A DNA stretch of 64,000 bases from Flavobacterium chryseum (GTDB lineage: Bacteria; Bacteroidota; Bacteroidia; Flavobacteriales; Flavobacteriaceae), in NCBI RefSeq assembly GCF_004362015.1, contig NZ_SNWW01000007.1, positions 124,001 through 188,000 of the forward strand, read 5' to 3'. The notes under the pieces were generated by a model. It worked only from the letters and a program-made list of their open reading frames with translations, searched no databases and was not told the origin of the DNA. How positions within the stretch are numbered: position 1 is the first letter of the stretch; the number at the start of each line of letters is the position of its first letter. Shown here one piece after another: positions 43,954 to 53,200 of this stretch. The translations under genes and the position numbers were made by a program.

Positions 43954-45048
43954 TTATACGTTGAAACGGAAGTGCATCACATCACCATCTTTTACGATAT
44001 ATTCTTTTCCTTCTACTTTGAATTTTCCTGCTTCTTTAGCTTTTGCTTCTGAACCGTATTGAACGTAATCTTCGTATGAAATAACTTCGGCACGAATGAA
44101 TCCTTTTTCAAAATCAGTGTGAATAACTCCGGCAGCTTGTGGCGCTGTAGAACCAATATTGATTGTCCATGCACGAACTTCTTTTACACCGGCTGTAAAG
44201 TAGGTTTGTTGTTTTAATAACTTGTAAGCAGCACGAATTAAAACTGATGCTCCCGGCTCTGTTAATCCCATATCTTCAAGGAAAACCTGACGCTCTTCGT
44301 AGCTTTCTAATTCTGTAATATCAGCCTCTGCTCCTACTGAAAGGATGATAACTTCTGCACCTTCATCTTTTACTAATTCACGAATCTGATCTACATATTT
44401 GTTTCCGGTTACAGCTGAACCTTCGTCAACATTACAAACGTATAAAACCGGTTTTGAAGTAATTAGTTGGAAACCTTCCATTAAAATTTCTTCATCATTA
44501 TTTTGAGGAACAATTGTTCTAGCCGATTTTGCCTGTAATAATGCTTCTCTAATTCGGTTTAATAAAGCTTCTTCTGTCTGAGCTTCTTTATTTCCCGTTT
44601 TAGCAGCACGCTTTACTTTTTCTAAACGTTTATCAACTGTTTCTAAGTCTTTTAACTGTAATTCGATATCAATTGTTTCTTTGTCACGAATTGGGTTAAC
44701 GTTTCCGTCTACGTGAACAATATTATCATTATCAAAACAACGTACAACGTGAATAATAGCATTACACTCTCTGATATTTCCTAAAAACTGATTTCCAAGA
44801 CCCTCACCTTTACTGGCGCCTTTTACAAGACCTGCAATATCTACAATATCAACAGTTGCCATCTGTACGCGCTCTGGTTTTACCAATTCTTCAAGTTTGT
44901 TGATTCTTGGATCCGGAACGTTTACAACACCAATATTAGGTTCGATTGTACAAAACGGAAAGTTTGCACTCTGCGCTTTTGCGTTAGATAAACAATTAAA
45001 TAGAGTCGATTTTCCAACATTTGGTAATCCTACAATTCCTGCTTTCAT
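43954..45048 (-). CDS. ychF: YchF/Obg-family nucleotide-binding protein
   Basis: The 364-residue product is the conserved YchF (OLA1-like) P-loop protein. It hydrolyses ATP in preference to GTP and associates with ribosomes. Motifs are GLPNVGKSTLFN at 7-18, DIVDIAGLVKGASKGEGLGNQFL (G3 region), the coiled-coil insert, and a C-terminal TGS-like domain with SYEDYVQYGSEAKAKEAGK and DGDVMHFRFNV. It is the highly conserved bacterial length. It stands alone on the minus strand, divergent from the TonB receptor. Confidence 0.93.
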   Translation of the reverse strand: MKAGIVGLPNVGKSTLFNCLSNAKAQSANFPFCTIEPNIGVVNVPDPRINKLEELVKPERVQMATVDIVDIAGLVKGASKGEGLGNQFLGNIRECNAIIHVVRCFDNDNIVHVDGNVNPIRDKETIDIELQLKDLETVDKRLEKVKRAAKTGNKEAQTEEALLNRIREALLQAKSARTIVPQNNDEEILMEGFQLITSKPVLYVCNVDEGSAVTGNKYVDQIRELVKDEGAEVIILSVGAEADITELESYEERQVFLEDMGLTEPGASVLIRAAYKLLKQQTYFTAGVKEVRAWTINIGSTAPQAAGVIHTDFEKGFIRAEVISYEDYVQYGSEAKAKEAGKFKVEGKEYIVKDGDVMHFRFNV

Positions 45049-45207
45049 ATGTAGATAATTTTTGTTTTTTATTTATTTCGACCCTTGAAAACACTGGTAT
45101 TGTTGATTACAAATCAATTCTTTAGCGTTTTAACCGATCGAATTATGATCTTTTTTTTCTTATAATTTTATTTTGCCAAAATGATACATTTTGCCCCTAA
45201 AATTTTG

Positions 45208-45215
45208 CAAATATA
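45208..45215 (-). promoter_or_regulatory. Candidate -7 box for ychF
   Basis: On the minus strand this is TATATTTG, with a TTG 23 bases upstream. It would give a leader of about 155 bases. The rest of the 45049-45379 gap shows only AT-rich sequence and possible receptor promoter elements. Confidence 0.4.
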
Positions 45216-45294
45216 AGATTTAATAGCTCTTAAGTGTACAAAAAATGACGATATATACTTTTTTAGTACTTTTCCTAAAAAAAATTCAACTTTA

Positions 45295-45326
45295 TTGTAA
45301 TCTTTTGTTAAATAATGCTAATTTTA
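45295..45326 (+). promoter_or_regulatory. Near-consensus promoter for the TonB receptor
   Basis: TTG at 45295-45297 is followed by 21 bases and TAATTTTA, one base off TAnnTTTG. The ATG I prefer is about 54 bases further on. Confidence 0.3.
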
Positions 45327-45379
45327 TCACAATATTTAACAAACCACATACAAAATTTTTAACCAAAACTAGTTTTAAC

Positions 45380-48133
45380 ATGAAAAGAATTGCAATTTTA
45401 TTTTTTCTATTTAACACCCTCTTTATTTTTGCTCAAAAGCAAGTTTCGGGTGTAGTAAAAGACAATACAGGAAATCCCCTACCTGGTGTCAACATTATTG
45501 AAAAGGGAACTAATAACGGTGTTTCTACCGATATAGATGGATCTTACAAAATTACCGTAAAAGAAGGTGCTTCATTAGTTTTTACATATTTAGGTTACAG
45601 CAGTGTTACAAGATTAGCAGATTCTTCTCAAATAGACGTTTCTTTATCTGAAGAAGGAGGTCAAAATCTTGATGAAGTAGTCGTAACTGGATCAAGAACT
45701 GCCCAAAGAAGTAATACTACTACTCCATTACCTATTGATGTAATATCTTCTAAAGATTTAACTTCTACAGGACAAGCTACATTTGATAAGGCTTTGCAGT
45801 ACAAGATTCCGTCTTTTAATACGGTACAAACTCCTGTAAATGACGCAACTTCATTACTGGATCCGTACGAAATTAGAAACTTAGGACCAAGCAGAACTTT
45901 AATTCTTATTAATGGTAAACGTAAAAACTTAAGTTCTTTACTTTATGTACAAACTTCTCCGGGACGTGGAGAAACGGGTGCAGATATTTCTGCGATTCCA
46001 ACAGACGCTATCGAAAGAGTTGAGATTCTTCGTGACGGAGCTTCTGCTCAATACGGTTCTGATGCAATTGCCGGAGTTATGAACATCATTTTAAAGAAAA
46101 ACAACACAGATGGATCTGTAACTTTAAGAAGTGGAATTACTTCTGAAGGAGATGGAGAAATGCTGGGTGTTAGTTTAAATAATGGTACAACAGTTGGCGA
46201 AAAAGGCTTTTTGAATTATACTATAGATTTTTCTAAAGTAAATTTAGCAAACAGACCGGGAACTGTTGATGCTGAGGGTGATGCTGGAGATTTTGGTGCT
46301 GATATTGCAGATGTTCAGGAATTTCTTGCCAGACATCCTGATGCCAGAAACGTTAATGGTTCACCAGAAACTGCAGCTGCAAAATTCTTAATTAATGGTG
46401 GAAATACTATTAGTGATAATACTGACTTATATTATAATGCTGCTTATGTGTACAAAAAGGTAAACTCATTTGCGAATTTCAGAACACCTTATTGGAGACC
46501 TTTATCAGGCGATCCTTATCTAAATGATTTGTTTGGAAATGGTGATGCCGCAAATCCTTCATATGATGGATATGGACCTACTTTTGAAGGAGATTTATCT
46601 GATTATAATGCAACATTAGGTTTTAAAAGCGTAAAAAACGGATGGAATACTGATGCCAGTGTTACTGTTGGAGGAAACAAACAAACGTATACCGTTAATA
46701 ATTCTGTAAACAGATCTAGCATTCTTGACGCAGACGGAAATGAAACTTACAGAGAAAATAGCCCGATTTCGTTTAAACCGGGAGGAACTTCTTTTAATCA
46801 TGTTGTTGGAAATATCGATATTTCTAAGATTGTATCTGATCAAATCAGTATAGGATTTGGTTCTGAGTTTAGATCAGAGTCTTTCTCTGTTATGCAAGGT
46901 GATCAGGCATCTTGGGATGGAGCCGGAGCAGATTCTTTTGCTGGAAATTTACCCGAAAACTCAGGAAAATGGAACCGTTATAACGTAGGGGTTTATTTAG
47001 ATGTTGCTTTTGACATTACAAAAGACTTTTTACTAAACGGAACTGTTCGTCACGAAGAATACAGTGATTTTGGTGGAGCAACAGTTTGGAAAGCAAGTAC
47101 AAGATATAAATTCCTTGATGATAAAATTACGTTTAGAGGATCTGTTTCAACAGGTTTCAGAGCGCCAACATTACACCAGATTTATACTCAAAAATCACAA
47201 TATTCTTTTGTTCCAGGAGAAGGAATTCAAGTAAGCGGAATCATCAACAATGTTTCACCTCAGGCACGTAAACTGGGTGTTTCTCAATTACAGCCAGAAA
47301 AATCAACAAGTATAACAGTTGGTCTTGGAGCAAAACCTTTTAAAAATTTCAACATAACTGTTGATTATTACAATATTAAAATAGAAGACAGAGTAACATT
47401 AGGAGACAGACAATATGAAGTTTTACCTACAACTGGAGAAGTAATTGGTGAAGTTGCCTATTTTTCTAATGCCTTCGATTCAAGAACTTCTGGATTGGAT
47501 GTTGTTACCGGATACAATAATATTGGTATAGGAGAAGGTAAATTAGGCTTTAATCTATCAGGAAATATCACTTTTGAAAATGAAAGAATTTCTGGAATTA
47601 AAAATAATAGTTCATTCAGCGATATCTTAAACTCACTAACATTTACATCAAGACCTAAAACAAAATGGATTTTAGGAATAAACTATGAAATTGGTAAATT
47701 TGGTTTTTCTCTTAATAATACTTATTTCGGAGAATCTACTTTTAATCAGGATGGTTTAGTTTCTAATGAAGTAAGAGATGCTGATGGAAAACTGGTAAGA
47801 ATTCCTGGATCTACTGAAACAGAACGTGATGATTCAGCTAATCTTAAAACAGAATTCCTTGCTAAAATTGTTACTGATTTAGGCGTTAATTTTAATGCTA
47901 CTGAAAAATTAACAATCGCACTAAATGTGAACAACTTGTTTAACATTTTACCAGAATGGAAATTTGTAGCTGAAAATGAAGCTGGAGCTGCATTATTAGC
48001 AGATCCTGCACAAGTTAAAGCACAATCTAACTTAATTACATTTAATCAACGTTATTCCAGAATGACCTATGATGGTTCACATTTTAGCCAATTAGGAACT
48101 ATGTTTAACTTATCTGTAAATTATAAATTCTAA
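45380..48133 (+). CDS. TonB-dependent outer-membrane receptor
   Basis: From the ATG at 45380 (MKRIAILFFLFNTLFIFAQKQ) the product has 917 residues with a clear signal peptide. An upstream in-frame start at 45245 would bury this signal and was rejected. A CarboxypepD_reg domain (VSGVVKDNTGNPLPGVNIIEKGT) precedes a plug with LDEVVVTGSRTAQR, NLGPSRTLILINGKR and VEILRDGASAQYGSDAIAGVMNII. A 22-strand-type barrel ends in LSVNYKF with the terminal aromatic. No SusD gene follows, so it is likely a metal-chelate, vitamin or peptide receptor rather than a SusC. Confidence 0.92.
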   Translation: MKRIAILFFLFNTLFIFAQKQVSGVVKDNTGNPLPGVNIIEKGTNNGVSTDIDGSYKITVKEGASLVFTYLGYSSVTRLADSSQIDVSLSEEGGQNLDEVVVTGSRTAQRSNTTTPLPIDVISSKDLTSTGQATFDKALQYKIPSFNTVQTPVNDATSLLDPYEIRNLGPSRTLILINGKRKNLSSLLYVQTSPGRGETGADISAIPTDAIERVEILRDGASAQYGSDAIAGVMNIILKKNNTDGSVTLRSGITSEGDGEMLGVSLNNGTTVGEKGFLNYTIDFSKVNLANRPGTVDAEGDAGDFGADIADVQEFLARHPDARNVNGSPETAAAKFLINGGNTISDNTDLYYNAAYVYKKVNSFANFRTPYWRPLSGDPYLNDLFGNGDAANPSYDGYGPTFEGDLSDYNATLGFKSVKNGWNTDASVTVGGNKQTYTVNNSVNRSSILDADGNETYRENSPISFKPGGTSFNHVVGNIDISKIVSDQISIGFGSEFRSESFSVMQGDQASWDGAGADSFAGNLPENSGKWNRYNVGVYLDVAFDITKDFLLNGTVRHEEYSDFGGATVWKASTRYKFLDDKITFRGSVSTGFRAPTLHQIYTQKSQYSFVPGEGIQVSGIINNVSPQARKLGVSQLQPEKSTSITVGLGAKPFKNFNITVDYYNIKIEDRVTLGDRQYEVLPTTGEVIGEVAYFSNAFDSRTSGLDVVTGYNNIGIGEGKLGFNLSGNITFENERISGIKNNSSFSDILNSLTFTSRPKTKWILGINYEIGKFGFSLNNTYFGESTFNQDGLVSNEVRDADGKLVRIPGSTETERDDSANLKTEFLAKIVTDLGVNFNATEKLTIALNVNNLFNILPEWKFVAENEAGAALLADPAQVKAQSNLITFNQRYSRMTYDGSHFSQLGTMFNLSVNYKF

Positions 48134-48156
48134 GTTCAACTTGTTTAAATAAATCA

Positions 48157-48186
48157 AAAGGGTTGTCTTATGACAGCCCTTTTTTT
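48157..48186 (+). terminator. TonB receptor terminator
   Basis: AAAGGGTTGTC pairs with GACAGCCCTTT (one G-T pair) around TTAT and is followed by seven T. Confidence 0.85.
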
Positions 48187-48214
48187 ATAATTTTATAATT
48201 AAAAACCGATCATT

Positions 48215-48961
48215 ATGGCAAATTTATATGATGGCAAAATGGCCGCAATTTACGATGCGATGTATCAATCTTTCGTCAATTATGACGAAGAATATGCTTT
48301 TTATAATAATCTGATTCAGGAAAATAAGAGTTCTAGTACTTTGGAAATAGGAAGCGGAACAGGAAATCTCGCAAAACGATTCGCAGAAAACAATCAAAAT
48401 TATCAAGGGCTTGATTACAGCGACGATATGATTGCAATTGCCAAAGAACGCAACAAAAACTGCTCTTTCATTCAAGGCGATATGCGTGATTTTAAACTCG
48501 ATAAACCTGTAGATTCTATTTTAATCACCGGAAGATCTACAAGTTACCTAATTACCAATGATGACGTAAATAGAACTTTTGAATCTATTTATAAAAATCT
48601 AAATGAAAACGGAGTTCTGATTTTTGATTTTATTGATGCTAATCGGTTTATTCCTTTTACAAAAGAAAATCCTTCAATAATTCATGAAGCGGAGTTTCAG
48701 AACATCAATTATAAAAGAGAAAGTCATTGGGATACTAACAATTCCTTAGAAAATTTTATGCTCGAATGGACGGCTCAATACTACACAATTATAAATGGAG
48801 AAAAGGAAGTAATTGAAAATGATTTCTCGACCGTTCGTGTTTTTACGCTCAATGAAATTCAGCTTTTTTTGTATCTGAATAATTTTGAAATAATCAAAAC
48901 TATCGACCGTAAAACCTATGCTTATGATACCTACGTTATCGTGGCAAAAAAAATAGCATAA
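48215..48961 (+). CDS. Class I SAM-dependent methyltransferase
   Basis: The 248-residue product has motif I TLEIGSGTGNLAKRF, the acidic loop GLDYSDDMIAIAKER and motif IV-like VDSILITGRSTSYLI. A beta-rich substrate cap precedes the conserved RVFTLNEIQLFLYLNNFEII. The cap resembles small-molecule or glycopeptide-type methyltransferases, but the substrate cannot be assigned. It lies between two terminators and so is a single-gene unit. Confidence 0.88.
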   Translation: MANLYDGKMAAIYDAMYQSFVNYDEEYAFYNNLIQENKSSSTLEIGSGTGNLAKRFAENNQNYQGLDYSDDMIAIAKERNKNCSFIQGDMRDFKLDKPVDSILITGRSTSYLITNDDVNRTFESIYKNLNENGVLIFDFIDANRFIPFTKENPSIIHEAEFQNINYKRESHWDTNNSLENFMLEWTAQYYTIINGEKEVIENDFSTVRVFTLNEIQLFLYLNNFEIIKTIDRKTYAYDTYVIVAKKIA

Positions 48962-48994
48962 AAAAATCCTGAATATTGATATTCAGGATTTTTT
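48961..48994. terminator. Bidirectional terminator between convergent genes
   Basis: AAAAAATCCTGAATAT at 48961-48976 pairs perfectly with 48979-48994 across a two-base loop. It begins at the last base of the methyltransferase stop codon. Confidence 0.88.
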
Positions 48995-49012
48995 TATATT
49001 TTAATCTTTAAA

Positions 49013-50179
49013 TTACATTTTAAATTCTAGTCCTTCAATTAATGTTTTTTCTTCATCAGTAGCTGTAAAACCGGAGATATTCCAGTAGTTCGTTAAGATT
49101 TTATTCTTTTTATTAAATAGCGTTTTCTCTTTAAACACATCACTTTCACTATAGGTAAATTTTTGTTTGCTGAAATTTGTGGTAATAAAACTATTTCTAA
49201 CCTGAATATTTTTAACTGCTTTATCTTTCATAACAAGATCATAAGCTATTTCTTCATTTGAACTCAACAAATAATAATCTTCATCTTCAACCCTGTAACT
49301 TACTTTTACCAAAGATCTGGTAATGTTTTTAGCACCTATTAATTTATTTTCTTCGATTTCAGCAACTGTTCCCGGCGTTACAACTATACTAAATTCTATA
49401 ATTAATTTCTTTTCCGGATCATATACAATTTCATAGTTATCAATTGCTTTCTTAGATTTATCCAGAGGCGTTACTGTCAGTATATACAAATCTTTATTAC
49501 TCGGATGCCCTTTCGTAATAAAATCAAATTCTTTTTTTGCATTCGAATCTAAAATAGGATCGAAATACTTCAAATTGGAATAATTTTCCATTAAATCATT
49601 CAAATTATAGCCTTTTAAATCGGCACTTACATCCTCTTCAATTAAGCCGTAAGATCTATTTTGTTCTACCAGTAATGTTGTACTTACTTTCTTTTGACTG
49701 ACATTAAATTGAAAGTTAACAAGTCCGTCATTATAATACGAATATTTATTATCAAGCATAAAAAATTCCCTCACATAAACTTTCAATCGATAAGGCATCG
49801 CCAGTTTTTGTGCTGAATTAGAAACAATTTTTTGAAGTATTTTTTGAGGATTCTCTTTCGATAAAACAATTTCGTCAAGTTTATTGTCTTTATTTTTCAA
49901 GTAAACAACAAATTCACCTTCCTTTAAAGTTAACCAGCGAAGTGTAACATTTTCATAATTAGTTTCAGAAATCTGTACATTCGATCCTCCACTTAACATA
50001 AAAGTTACTTTTCCTTCTTGGTTGCTCAATAAAATTTGCTTCGTTTTTAATATAACAACGGTTGCATTTTCTATTGGCAGTTGTGTTTCTATATCTTTTA
50101 CTACAATAGAATATTCAGTTTCTTGGGCAAAAACAGTGGTATTTATGAATATTAGGAGTAAAATTATAAATCTCTTCAT
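49013..50179 (-). CDS. Secreted carboxypeptidase-regulatory-like domain protein
   Basis: From the ATG at 50179 (MKRFIILLLIFINTTVFAQE) the product has 388 residues and a signal peptide. A CarboxypepD_reg-like beta-sandwich (about 20-100) is followed by a long beta-rich region with strands such as YRLKVYVREFFMLDNKY and YEIVYDPEKKLIIEFSIVV. There is no barrel end signature or TonB box, so it is probably periplasmic or surface-attached. A start at 50206 would add a polar leader before the signal peptide. The function is unknown. Confidence 0.8.
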   Translation of the reverse strand: MKRFIILLLIFINTTVFAQETEYSIVVKDIETQLPIENATVVILKTKQILLSNQEGKVTFMLSGGSNVQISETNYENVTLRWLTLKEGEFVVYLKNKDNKLDEIVLSKENPQKILQKIVSNSAQKLAMPYRLKVYVREFFMLDNKYSYYNDGLVNFQFNVSQKKVSTTLLVEQNRSYGLIEEDVSADLKGYNLNDLMENYSNLKYFDPILDSNAKKEFDFITKGHPSNKDLYILTVTPLDKSKKAIDNYEIVYDPEKKLIIEFSIVVTPGTVAEIEENKLIGAKNITRSLVKVSYRVEDEDYYLLSSNEEIAYDLVMKDKAVKNIQVRNSFITTNFSKQKFTYSESDVFKEKTLFNKKNKILTNYWNISGFTATDEEKTLIEGLEFKM

Positions 50180-50289
50180 AGGACTATTATTAAAATTATC
50201 AAACAAAGTGTTAAAATTTTAATCAAATTAACAAAAATAAAACCTTAAATACCAAAATTTTTATTAATAAAAACTAAAATTGGCAAAAA

Positions 50290-50316
50290 AAATCCTGAGC
50301 GTTAAACTCAGGATTT
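50290..50316 (-). terminator. Ferredoxin terminator
   Basis: AAATCCTGAG and CTCAGGATTT form a 10-bp stem with a 7-base loop. On the minus strand it is followed by eight T, after the ferredoxin stop. Confidence 0.85.
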
Positions 50317-50339
50317 CTCTTTATACATATAAATTATAG

Positions 50340-50690
50340 TTATTCACCATGCAAAAACGCCTGTCTGTTCAACAAGGTTTCTTCACTTTCTACGTGATTT
50401 TCATCTGGTACGCAACAATCAACCGGACATACAGCAGCGCATTGAGGTTCATCGTGGAATCCTTTACATTCTGTACATTTTCCAGGAACGATGTAATATA
50501 CTTCGTCAGAAACCGGTGTTTGAGCATCATCTGCATCAACCTCAGTTCCGTCCGGTAAAATTACTTTTCCTGAAAGGCTGGTTCCATCCTTATATCTCCA
50601 ATCATCAGCTCCTTCATAAATTGCTGTATTTGGGCATTCTGGTTCACAAGCCCCACAGTTTATGCATTCGTCAGTTATAATTATTGCCAT
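50340..50690 (-). CDS. 4Fe-4S dicluster ferredoxin
   Basis: The 116-residue product has two [4Fe-4S] motifs. The first is Cys9-x2-Cys12-x2-Cys15-x3-Cys19 in [13 protein letters not shown]. The second includes Cys72, Cys75, Cys84 and Cys88 with the longer CxxC-x8-C spacing, plus Cys92. An acidic insert of about 45 residues separates them. This is the 7Fe/8Fe ferredoxin type common in Flavobacteriia. It is divergent from the acyl-CoA reductase gene, so the two may be co-regulated, with the ferredoxin a possible electron donor. Confidence 0.9.
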   Translation of the reverse strand: MAIIITDECINCGACEPECPNTAIYEGADDWRYKDGTSLSGKVILPDGTEVDADDAQTPVSDEVYYIVPGKCTECKGFHDEPQCAAVCPVDCCVPDENHVESEETLLNRQAFLHGE

Positions 50691-50699
50691 TGCTTTTTT

Positions 50700-50775
50700 A
50701 GTCTTAGGGTTAAAGTCTTAAAGTTGTAAAGTCAAAAAAAGACATCTTAGCTTTTGACTTTTGACTTTCGACTTA
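50700..50775. repeat. Short-period word tract (GTTAAAGT / CTTTTGA)
   Basis: The left part GGTTAAAG, TCTTAAAG, TTGTAAAG has an 8-base step. The right part CTTTTGA, CTTTTGA, CTTTCGA has a 7-base step. They are partly complementary and fill the ferredoxin to acyl-CoA reductase gap. Confidence 0.55.
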
Positions 50776-50791
50776 TTTATGCTTATTTTTG
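50761..50791 (+). promoter_or_regulatory. Full consensus promoter for the acyl-CoA reductase gene
   Basis: TTG at 50761-50763, 20 bases, then TATTTTTG at 50784-50791 match the Flavobacterium TTG-N17-23-TAnnTTTG promoter. The ATG follows 38 bases later. The TTG is supplied by the repeat words. Confidence 0.6.
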
Positions 50792-50829
50792 TGCAAAATT
50801 ACAATCAAAACAATTCATAAGCAAACAAT

Positions 50830-51903
50830 ATGACAATAGAAACAAAAAAAAGTGTTTTTGTTGAATTAGGAAAATTTTTAAGTCAATTTTCTGAAACAGC
50901 AAATACACGAAATGAATCAGTTTTAGGCAATGATTTGTTTTTTGATGATTTTATAAAACTCATTCAGCTTTCGCAGTCTCATAATGGATGGTATACACCT
51001 GAACAAGTATATTTTGCAATAAAATCCTGGGCAGATGCGCTGACAGAACAAAACATTGATAAATGGCTTTCTCAATATACTGCTGAATTTGCTCAGAATG
51101 ATAAAAAAGAAAAAAATGTAGCTTTAATTTTAGCCGGAAATATTCCTTTGGTTGGTTTTCATGATTTTTTGTCGGTTTTAATTACCGGAAATAAAGCCTT
51201 AATAAAAACCTCTTCAAACGATCAGCATTTATTACCATTTTTAGCTAAATATTTAATTTTTGTTGATGAAAGTTTAAAAGATAAAATCACTTTCGTGGAA
51301 GGAAAATTGGAAAACTTTGATACTGTAATAGCTACCGGAAGCAATAATACAGCACGATATTTTGAATACTATTTTAAAGAAAAACCTTCCATCATTCGAA
51401 AAAACAGAAATTCGGTTGCTGTTTTAAACGGAAATGAAACAGTTGAAGATTTACAAGCTCTGGGCGAAGATATTTTCCGATATTTTGGATTAGGATGCCG
51501 TAATGTATCGAAACTTTTTGTACCCAAAGGATATTCATTTGTGGCTTTTTTCGAGGCTATTTTTAAATATCAGGACGTTATTCATTATGAAAAATATGCT
51601 AATAATTACGATTATAACAAGGCAGTTTTCTTAATGAGTAATTTCAAGTTATTAGATAATGGCTTTTTAACTTTAAAAGAAGATCCAAGCTACGCCTCGC
51701 CTATTTCGAGTGTTTTCTATGAATTTTATGAAAACATTGAAGACTTAAAAACTCGTCTTGAAGCTGATGCAGAGCAAATTCAATGCATTGTAAGCAATGA
51801 TTTGATACAAAATAGTATTCCGTTCGGACAAACGCAAAATCCGCAATTGTGGGATTATGCAGATAACGTGGATACTATAACGTTTTTGTTAACAACAAAG
51901 TAA
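50830..51903 (+). CDS. Acyl-CoA reductase (LuxC-like, aldehyde dehydrogenase fold)
   Basis: The 357-residue product matches the acyl-CoA reductase family that reduces activated acyl groups to aldehydes with NAD(P)H. Visible parts are VALILAGNIPLVGFHDFLSVLITGN for nucleotide binding and VIATGSNNTARYFEYYF. RKNRNSVAVLNG precedes GLGCRNVSKLFVPKGY, whose Cys is the likely nucleophile. It lies divergent from a ferredoxin and upstream of serC-serA. The aldehyde product and pathway are not known. Confidence 0.88.
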   Translation: MTIETKKSVFVELGKFLSQFSETANTRNESVLGNDLFFDDFIKLIQLSQSHNGWYTPEQVYFAIKSWADALTEQNIDKWLSQYTAEFAQNDKKEKNVALILAGNIPLVGFHDFLSVLITGNKALIKTSSNDQHLLPFLAKYLIFVDESLKDKITFVEGKLENFDTVIATGSNNTARYFEYYFKEKPSIIRKNRNSVAVLNGNETVEDLQALGEDIFRYFGLGCRNVSKLFVPKGYSFVAFFEAIFKYQDVIHYEKYANNYDYNKAVFLMSNFKLLDNGFLTLKEDPSYASPISSVFYEFYENIEDLKTRLEADAEQIQCIVSNDLIQNSIPFGQTQNPQLWDYADNVDTITFLLTTK

Positions 51904-51996
51904 AAATATGTTTAATTATTTCGAATAATTTATCGCTTTTTCAGCTCCTATTGCCGAAATTTGCGTCTTTAAAATTTTCGACTATTAACAACAACC

Positions 51997-53067
51997 ATGA
52001 AAAAACACAACTACAGCGCAGGACCAAGTATTTTACCTCAGGAAGTTTTTGAGAAGGCATCAAAAGCAATTTTAAATTTTAATGATTCAGGACTTTCTAT
52101 TCTTGAAATTTCGCACCGAAGCAAAGATTTCGTTGCTGTTATGGATGAGGCTCGTTCGCTTGCTTTAGAATTGTTAGGACTTGAAGGAAAAGGATACCAA
52201 GCCTTATTTTTACAAGGTGGTGCCAGTACAGCATTCTTAATGGCTCCTTACAACTTGATGAAAGAAAACGGAAAAGCAGCTTATTTAGATTCCGGAACCT
52301 GGGCAACTGCGGCCATAAAAGAAGCTAAGTATTTTGGAGAAACTGTTGTTGTAGCTTCTTCAAAAGAAGAAAATTACAACCATATCCCGAAAGGATACAC
52401 AATACCAAGTGATGCAGATTATTTTCACTGCACCAGTAACAATACTATTTTTGGAACTCAAATGAAAGATTTTCCAGCAACAAATGTACCTGTTGTTTGC
52501 GATATGAGTTCTGATATTTTTTCACGCAATTTAGATTTCTCAAAATTTGATTTAATATATGCCGGAGCTCAAAAAAATATGGGACCAGCAGGAACTACTT
52601 TGGTAGTGGTTAAAGAAGAAATTTTAGAAAAAACAGGAAGAACAATTCCAAGTATGCTTGATTATGCAAAACATATCAAAGCAGAAAGTATGTACAATAC
52701 ACCGCCTGTTTTTGCTGTGTATGTTTCGTTATTAACTTTACAATGGATTAAAGCAAAAGGCGGAGTTGCAGCAGTTCAAAAACTAAACGACGCAAAAGCA
52801 GAATTGCTTTACGCTGAAATTGACAGAAACCCTTTATTTAAAGGTGCCGCTGCAGTAGAGGATCGTTCTATCATGAATGTTACTTTCTTGCTAAACAATG
52901 CAGATCATACCGAAACTTTTGATGGTTTATGGAAAGCTGCAGGAATTTCTGGATTGCCGGGTCACCGTTCTGTTGGTGGTTACAGAGCTTCTATTTACAA
53001 CGCTATGCCTATCGAAAGTGTTCAGGTTTTAGTTGATGTAATGAAAGCTTTGGAAACAAAAATTTAA
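51997..53067 (+). CDS. serC: 3-phosphoserine aminotransferase
   Basis: SerC converts 3-phosphohydroxypyruvate and glutamate to phosphoserine, the second step of serine synthesis; it may also act on the pyridoxal-phosphate precursor. The 356-residue product has HNYSAGPSILPQEV at the start, LQGGASTAF for substrate binding and the PLP Lys193 in YAGAQKNMGPAGTT. A C-terminal GHRSVGGYRASIYNA segment completes the match. It is followed by the serA-like gene across an 8-base-word tract, and serB is absent. The serine made here could feed the cysE-cysM pair. Confidence 0.93.
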   Translation: MKKHNYSAGPSILPQEVFEKASKAILNFNDSGLSILEISHRSKDFVAVMDEARSLALELLGLEGKGYQALFLQGGASTAFLMAPYNLMKENGKAAYLDSGTWATAAIKEAKYFGETVVVASSKEENYNHIPKGYTIPSDADYFHCTSNNTIFGTQMKDFPATNVPVVCDMSSDIFSRNLDFSKFDLIYAGAQKNMGPAGTTLVVVKEEILEKTGRTIPSMLDYAKHIKAESMYNTPPVFAVYVSLLTLQWIKAKGGVAAVQKLNDAKAELLYAEIDRNPLFKGAAAVEDRSIMNVTFLLNNADHTETFDGLWKAAGISGLPGHRSVGGYRASIYNAMPIESVQVLVDVMKALETKI

Positions 53068-53069
53068 AA

Positions 53070-53195
53070 ATTAAATATTAAATGATTTAAAGATTTAAAG
53101 ATTTATTTCTATACTAAATCATCGATATTTCTTTATTCAAAAAAATCAGATTGAATATTTTAATTATTAAATTTTTCAATCTTTAAATATCACAA
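53070..53195. repeat. 8-base-word tract (GATTTAAA / TCTTTAAA)
   Basis: AAATTAAA, TATTAAAT, GATTTAAA, GATTTAAA on the left and TATTTTAA, TTATTAAA, TTTTTCAA, TCTTTAAA on the right keep an 8-base step and are roughly complementary. The tract starts at the serC stop codon and fills the gap to serA. Confidence 0.65.
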
Positions 53196-53200
53196 AAAAA